From IOR16 sp034927775 (GTDB taxonomy: Bacteria > Bacillota > Clostridia > Peptostreptococcales > Anaerovoracaceae), in the NCBI GenBank assembly GCA_034927775.1, contig JAYFPL010000038.1:1-10317 (forward strand): a stretch of DNA of 10,317 nucleotides, read 5' to 3'. Positions 7,758 to 10,317 of this stretch are shown piece after piece. Made by a program: the position numbers and the translations under genes. A model generated the notes under the pieces. The model saw only the letters and a program-made list of their open reading frames with translations, ran no database searches and had not been told where the DNA came from. The first letter of the stretch is position 1. Every line of letters begins with the position of its first letter.

Positions 7758-8429
7758 TTATATCGAAAAATCAAAATACTGTTTAGATATTGTGTTTCGA
7801 TTTTTCATAGAATTGCTATTGTTTTTTTCTTCTATTTGGATACTTTTTTCTAAAATTTTTCCACAAAATGATGAGTTTCCATTAAAAACCTTTTCTAGAT
7901 CTTCGATGTCAGCTTTTGATAAAACTCTTGGATCTACTGTCAGTTTTCCTCCCTTTAATACGGTAATTCCTACTTTGCTCAAAGCTTTTGTTTCTTTTTC
8001 TGCACAATTGGAGATGAATTGAAGCTCACGGCTATTATCCGAGGGGTTAAATTTACTCATACAAGATACCATATTGTTATAATTTTTTACAAAGTCAGAG
8101 ACATTCTTTATGATTTCTTTTGTATTATTTGATTTTTTTCCTTGCTTAAAAATAGAATTTTCTTCAGTTTCTGTTAGTTTTTCTGCATACTTGCTTACTT
8201 CTTTTGCGGCATTGCAAGTTATATCCTTATACATTGCATCTTTTAAATCCGTATTTGTGTCACCACTTGAAATATTTTGTGAAGATAATTTTTTATTTCC
8301 TTGGCGATATGCTAATATACGGGAATAAGTACGATTTCCTGTGTGATCTATGGAATTCCTTTGACTTTGACGTCGAGAAGCTCCGTTTCGTACAGCTAAG
8401 GTAACATTTCCACCTCTTAATATTCTCAT
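7758..8429 (-). CDS. Hypothetical protein with FliD-C-terminus-like segment
   Basis: 223-residue soluble protein with no signal peptide or membrane segment. The N-terminus (1-60) is basic, rich in Arg, Asn, Ser and Gln, and probably disordered. The middle is helical. Residues 113-190 resemble the C-terminal domain of flagellar cap protein FliD and related small clostridial proteins: FVKNYNNMV (113-121), then a helix, then LSKVGITVLKGGKLTVDPRVL (150-170) and VFNGNSSFCGKIL (181-193). The match is the order 'F-x-x-x-Y-N-x-x-V, L-x-x-[IV]-G-I-T, G-K-L-T-V-D, L-F-x-G'. The tail is Asn/Ser/Lys-rich. The start ATG has GGAAGGAG about 10 nt upstream. No flagellar genes are in the window, so export or flagellar function is not implied. 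The FliD relation is from pattern recall, not an alignment. Confidence 0.85.
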   Translation of the reverse strand: MRILRGGNVTLAVRNGASRRQSQRNSIDHTGNRTYSRILAYRQGNKKLSSQNISSGDTNTDLKDAMYKDITCNAAKEVSKYAEKLTETEENSIFKQGKKSNNTKEIIKNVSDFVKNYNNMVSCMSKFNPSDNSRELQFISNCAEKETKALSKVGITVLKGGKLTVDPRVLSKADIEDLEKVFNGNSSFCGKILEKSIQIEEKNNSNSMKNRNTISKQYFDFSI

Positions 8430-8476
8430 TATAAGCTAACTCCTTCCCATTTCCCCATAATCTATTTGATTACTAT

Positions 8477-8505
8477 ATTATACCAGTTGTTTTCATAATT
8501 TTCTA
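8477..8505 (-). promoter_or_regulatory. Promoter of the 7758-8429 hypothetical gene
   Basis: On the minus strand, consensus TATAAT (8477-8482) with an upstream TGG (8483-8485) forms an extended -10. TAGAAA (8500-8505) is a weak -35 at 17 bp. It lies about 48 nt before the start codon. Confidence 0.6.
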
Positions 8506-8530
8506 TAAATTTTTATGATTTTCTACAAAG
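8491..8530. repeat. Two imperfect 20-bp tandem direct repeats
   Basis: 8491-8510 and 8511-8530 match at 16 of 20 positions, with a shared ATTTTCTA core and three of the four differences being transitions or A/G, C/T swaps. The first copy covers the -35 of the minus-strand promoter. The unit is close to two helical turns, so this could be an operator, but AT-rich chance similarity is possible. Confidence 0.35.
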
Positions 8531-8558
8531 ATAGATTTATAATGCCATTTTTTCTCTC

Positions 8559-8587
8559 TTGAAAAAAGAACATATGTTCTATATAAT
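8559..8587 (+). promoter_or_regulatory. SOS promoter of the translesion polymerase operon
   Basis: TTGAAA (8559-8564), exactly 17 bp, then consensus TATAAT (8582-8587). Transcription should start near 8594, giving a leader of about 75 nt before the TTG start. The spacer holds a LexA operator, so bound LexA would block RNA polymerase directly. Confidence 0.85.
8568..8579. promoter_or_regulatory. LexA (SOS box) operator
   Basis: GAACATATGTTC matches the Gram-positive SOS consensus GAAC-N4-GTTC exactly. The palindrome extends to 14 bp (8567-8580). It sits inside the -35/-10 spacer of the polymerase promoter, the classic place for LexA repression released by RecA after DNA damage. Confidence 0.88.
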
Positions 8588-8668
8588 TAGGATGCAAATT
8601 ATATAGCTTATAAGTTTCAGATTTTAAGGAAATTTTAATTTAAAAGTAGCTTTGAGGAAGGTGATGCT

Positions 8669-9922
8669 TTGGTTATTATGCATATTGATGCAAATTCTGC
8701 ATATTTGAGTTGGACTGCAGTGGATTTGATTGAGAGTGGATATCCTCTGGATGTTCGTGAAGTACCTTCTGTGATTGCAGGTGATCCCAATAACCGTCAC
8801 GGAATTATTCTGGCAAAATCCATTCCTGCAAAGAAGTTTGGGATTAAGACTGGAGAAAGCTTATTTGAAGCCAGACAGAAGTACAATGAACTTTTGGTAT
8901 TTCCCCTGAATTACGATCTTTATTTACTATGCAGTGATGCCATGTTTTCTATTTTATCAGAGTACAGTCCAAAGATTCAAAGGTACAGCGTAGATGAATG
9001 CTTTCTTGATTTTACCAATTCTTTAAAACGCTTTGGTAACGCGGTAACAATCGCTTATGAAATGAAAGAGCGAATCAAAGAAGAGTTGGGATTTACAGTT
9101 AATATTGGTGTGTCATGCAATAAGGTGCTTGCTAAGATGGCATCGGAGCTGAAAAAACCCGATCAAGTGCATACTCTTTTTCCGGAGGAAATTCCCGCAA
9201 AGATGTGGCCTTTATCCGTTGAAGAACTTTTTATGGTAGGGAAGGCTACTTCAAAAAAATTAAGAAGGATTAATATTAATACCATTGGAGATTTAGCAAA
9301 AGCTGACCCCGTTCACATGAAAGCACTCTTAAAGTCCCATGGGGAAATGGTATGGAGATATGCGAATGGAATGGATGAATCACCTGTGCTTTTAAACTCT
9401 GATGTAATACAAAAAGGTGTTGGAAATAGTACAACAATTGCTTATGATATTACAACCCAAAGGGAAGCACATATGGTATTATTGGCACTTTGTGAACGTA
9501 CAGCGATGCGGCTTCGAAAACTAAGGAAAAAGGCTTCTCTAATCAGCATTTCTGTGAAGAGTCACTCATTTATACGGTACAGCCATCAAATTCAGTTATA
9601 TGATTTTTTGGATTCAACAATGGATATTTATCATTATGCTTGTCTGTTGTTTGATGAATCTTGGAAAGGGGAAGGTGTTCGCCAGATCGGCGTGTCGGTA
9701 TCAAATTTTGGGGAGATGAATCACGAACAACTGTCGATGTTTTCTAATGATCGTGCAAAGATTGAAAGAAACAGTTGCCTGGATCAAACGTTAGATCAAA
9801 TTCGAAGTCGATTTGGTGAACGATCCATTGTACGAGGAAGCTTTACGAATGGAAATGTAGATCCCATACAAGGCGGTGTTAACGATGGAAATTATTTAAT
9901 GATGGGAGGATATAAGCAATGA
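8669..9922 (+). CDS. Y-family translesion DNA polymerase (UmuC/UvrX-like, DinB superfamily)
   Basis: Error-prone polymerase that copies past damaged template bases. 417 residues, complete. The palm motif HIDANSAYLSW (5-15) gives metal ligand Asp7 and a probable steric gate Tyr12 (Tyr as in UmuC/UvrX; E. coli DinB has Phe). The finger motif GIILAKSIPAKKFGIKTGE is at 45-63, and the catalytic YSVDECFLD (106-114) gives Asp109 and Glu110. NIGVSCNKVLAKMASELKKPDQ (145-166) completes the core, then helix-hairpin-helix LFMVGKATSKKL, and a little-finger domain to about 345. QLSMF (354-358) is a textbook beta-clamp-binding motif; the tail after it is Gly/Asn-rich. The start is TTG 8669, with AGGAAGG about 7 nt upstream; ATG 8678 is too far from that site. 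Transcribed from a LexA-controlled promoter; its stop overlaps the next gene by ATGA. It could be annotated dinB, umuC or uvrX; Tyr12 and the length favour the UmuC/UvrX branch. Confidence 0.94.
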   Translation: MVIMHIDANSAYLSWTAVDLIESGYPLDVREVPSVIAGDPNNRHGIILAKSIPAKKFGIKTGESLFEARQKYNELLVFPLNYDLYLLCSDAMFSILSEYSPKIQRYSVDECFLDFTNSLKRFGNAVTIAYEMKERIKEELGFTVNIGVSCNKVLAKMASELKKPDQVHTLFPEEIPAKMWPLSVEELFMVGKATSKKLRRININTIGDLAKADPVHMKALLKSHGEMVWRYANGMDESPVLLNSDVIQKGVGNSTTIAYDITTQREAHMVLLALCERTAMRLRKLRKKASLISISVKSHSFIRYSHQIQLYDFLDSTMDIYHYACLLFDESWKGEGVRQIGVSVSNFGEMNHEQLSMFSNDRAKIERNSCLDQTLDQIRSRFGERSIVRGSFTNGNVDPIQGGVNDGNYLMMGGYKQ

Positions 9923-10182
9923 AAATTGTTGCAGAGCCCATAGATGCAGTTGTGCTTTTCAAAGGAAACGATAAACCGATTCCTTATAAGTTTAAATATA
10001 CAGATTGTGTGGGAGAACGGCATGAAGTGAAAATCGGAAAGATTTTATCTAGCGAAGAACGTAAGACAGCAGGAATACGAACCTATATTTATAATTGTCA
10101 GAGCATTATTAATGATATAGAGAAGCGGTTTGAGCTGAAGTATATCATTCATGAATGCCGATGGGAACTTTATAAAATATGA
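9919..10182 (+). CDS. Small unknown protein, partner gene of the Y-family polymerase
   Basis: 87-residue protein of unknown function. Its ATG overlaps the polymerase stop (ATGA, 9919-9922), so it is translationally coupled and SOS-induced with it; GGGAGG 11-12 nt upstream lies in the polymerase's last codons. No signal peptide or membrane segment. It has alternating hydrophobic/charged strands (KIVAEPIDAVVLF, IPYKFKYTD, HEVKIGKILS), a central KTAGIRTYIYNCQSI (49-63) and a C-terminal FELKYIIHECRWELYKI (71-87), so a small mostly beta fold is likely. It has no YolD-type pattern, no UmuD Ser/Lys protease residues and no obvious clamp motif. From memory, clostridial genomes often carry similar short proteins ending in ELKY...W.LYKI after such polymerases, and the pattern recalls DUF6504-type domains near actinobacterial Y-family polymerases; neither was checked. 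A polymerase-accessory role is inferred from position only. Confidence 0.85.
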   Translation: MKIVAEPIDAVVLFKGNDKPIPYKFKYTDCVGERHEVKIGKILSSEERKTAGIRTYIYNCQSIINDIEKRFELKYIIHECRWELYKI

Positions 10183-10317
10183 AGTGTCAAGGGAGTCCTA
10201 TTTTAAAATATTATATTTCAGGTACTAAAAAACAACATTTCAAATGTTTACTATTGTTAAAGGAGAAAATATATTATAACATAAGAGTAATGGATGATTT
10301 TGGTAACATGTTTCGTC
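10179..10317 (+). CDS. Partial third gene of the SOS operon (5' end only), unknown product
   Basis: An open frame begins at ATG 10179, overlapping the stop of the 87-residue gene by the same 4-nt ATGA arrangement seen one gene earlier, and runs without a stop to the window end (46 codons, incomplete). The translation starts MKCQGSPILKYYISG, continues with HFKCLLLLKEKIYYNIRVMD and ends in DFGNMFR. It looks protein-like, with charged residues and a strand-like YYNIRV, and avoids stops in very AT-rich DNA. No strong ribosome binding site precedes it (only GGGAAC about 12 nt upstream), so coupling to the previous gene would be needed. I do not recognise the family. The alternative is that this is non-coding sequence after a two-gene operon; no terminator is visible there, which favours a gene. 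Confidence 0.55.
   Translation, partial: MKCQGSPILKYYISGTKKQHFKCLLLLKEKIYYNIRVMDDFGNMFR

Noticed and set aside
7792..8404. Plus-strand open frames opposite the 7758-8429 gene
   Set aside because: They are mirror frames rich in Phe and Ser from AT-rich antisense, with no ribosome binding sites. The minus-strand gene has a promoter, a ribosome binding site and a plausible protein.
10234..10280. Palindrome AACATTT-C-AAATGTT and TTTACT/TATATT as an operator-promoter for a gene starting at ATG 10290
   Set aside because: These lie inside the open frame that starts at 10179 by ATGA overlap. AGGAG at 10261 is 24 nt from ATG 10290, too far to serve it.
10301..10314. AACATGTT near the end as a second LexA box
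   Set aside because: Only two bases separate AAC and GTT, whereas the SOS box needs four; it is also within the third open frame.

Overview
The window is low-GC chromosomal DNA from a Gram-positive anaerobe of the Clostridia, probably the Lachnospirales/Lachnospiraceae side. That is inferred from the AT-rich codon use, strong AGGAGG-type ribosome binding sites, TTG starts, T-tailed hairpin terminators, a Bacillus/Clostridium-type LexA box, and families such as DUF975 and cysteine-bearing LysM proteins. No mobile element, CRISPR array, rRNA or tRNA was seen. Most of the region is a housekeeping stretch of single-gene units separated by hairpin terminators.

Layout. At 11-1252 (+) is glyA (serine hydroxymethyltransferase), starting right after its ribosome binding site at the window edge. 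A bidirectional terminator separates it from a convergent gene at 1356-2168 (-) for a four-LysM protein with regularly spaced cysteine pairs. Divergent from that is a membrane metalloprotease of the M50 (site-2 protease) family at 2333-3055 (+). The disaggregase gene clpB follows at 3229-5814 (+), with a hairpin in its upstream region. A 17-bp bidirectional terminator separates clpB from the convergent aroE (shikimate dehydrogenase, 5892-6641, -). A DUF975 membrane protein (6864-7670, +) has its own strong promoter and terminator. A minus-strand hypothetical protein (7758-8429) has a FliD-C-terminus-like segment.

The most interesting part is the right end. A sigma-A promoter (TTGAAA, 17 bp, TATAAT) has a perfect LexA operator (GAACATATGTTC) inside its spacer. 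It drives a Y-family translesion DNA polymerase (8669-9922). That gene overlaps by 4 nt (ATGA) with an 87-residue unknown protein (9919-10182). The unknown protein in turn overlaps by 4 nt (ATGA) with a third open frame starting at 10179, which runs off the window end. Together they look like a translationally coupled, SOS-controlled mutagenesis cassette in which the polymerase's partners are uncharacterised. The small protein does not look like YolD or UmuD, the known polymerase partners.

The other genes do not form an obvious pathway together: glyA serves one-carbon metabolism, aroE aromatic amino acid synthesis, clpB protein quality control and the M50 protein membrane proteolysis. Each has its own signals.
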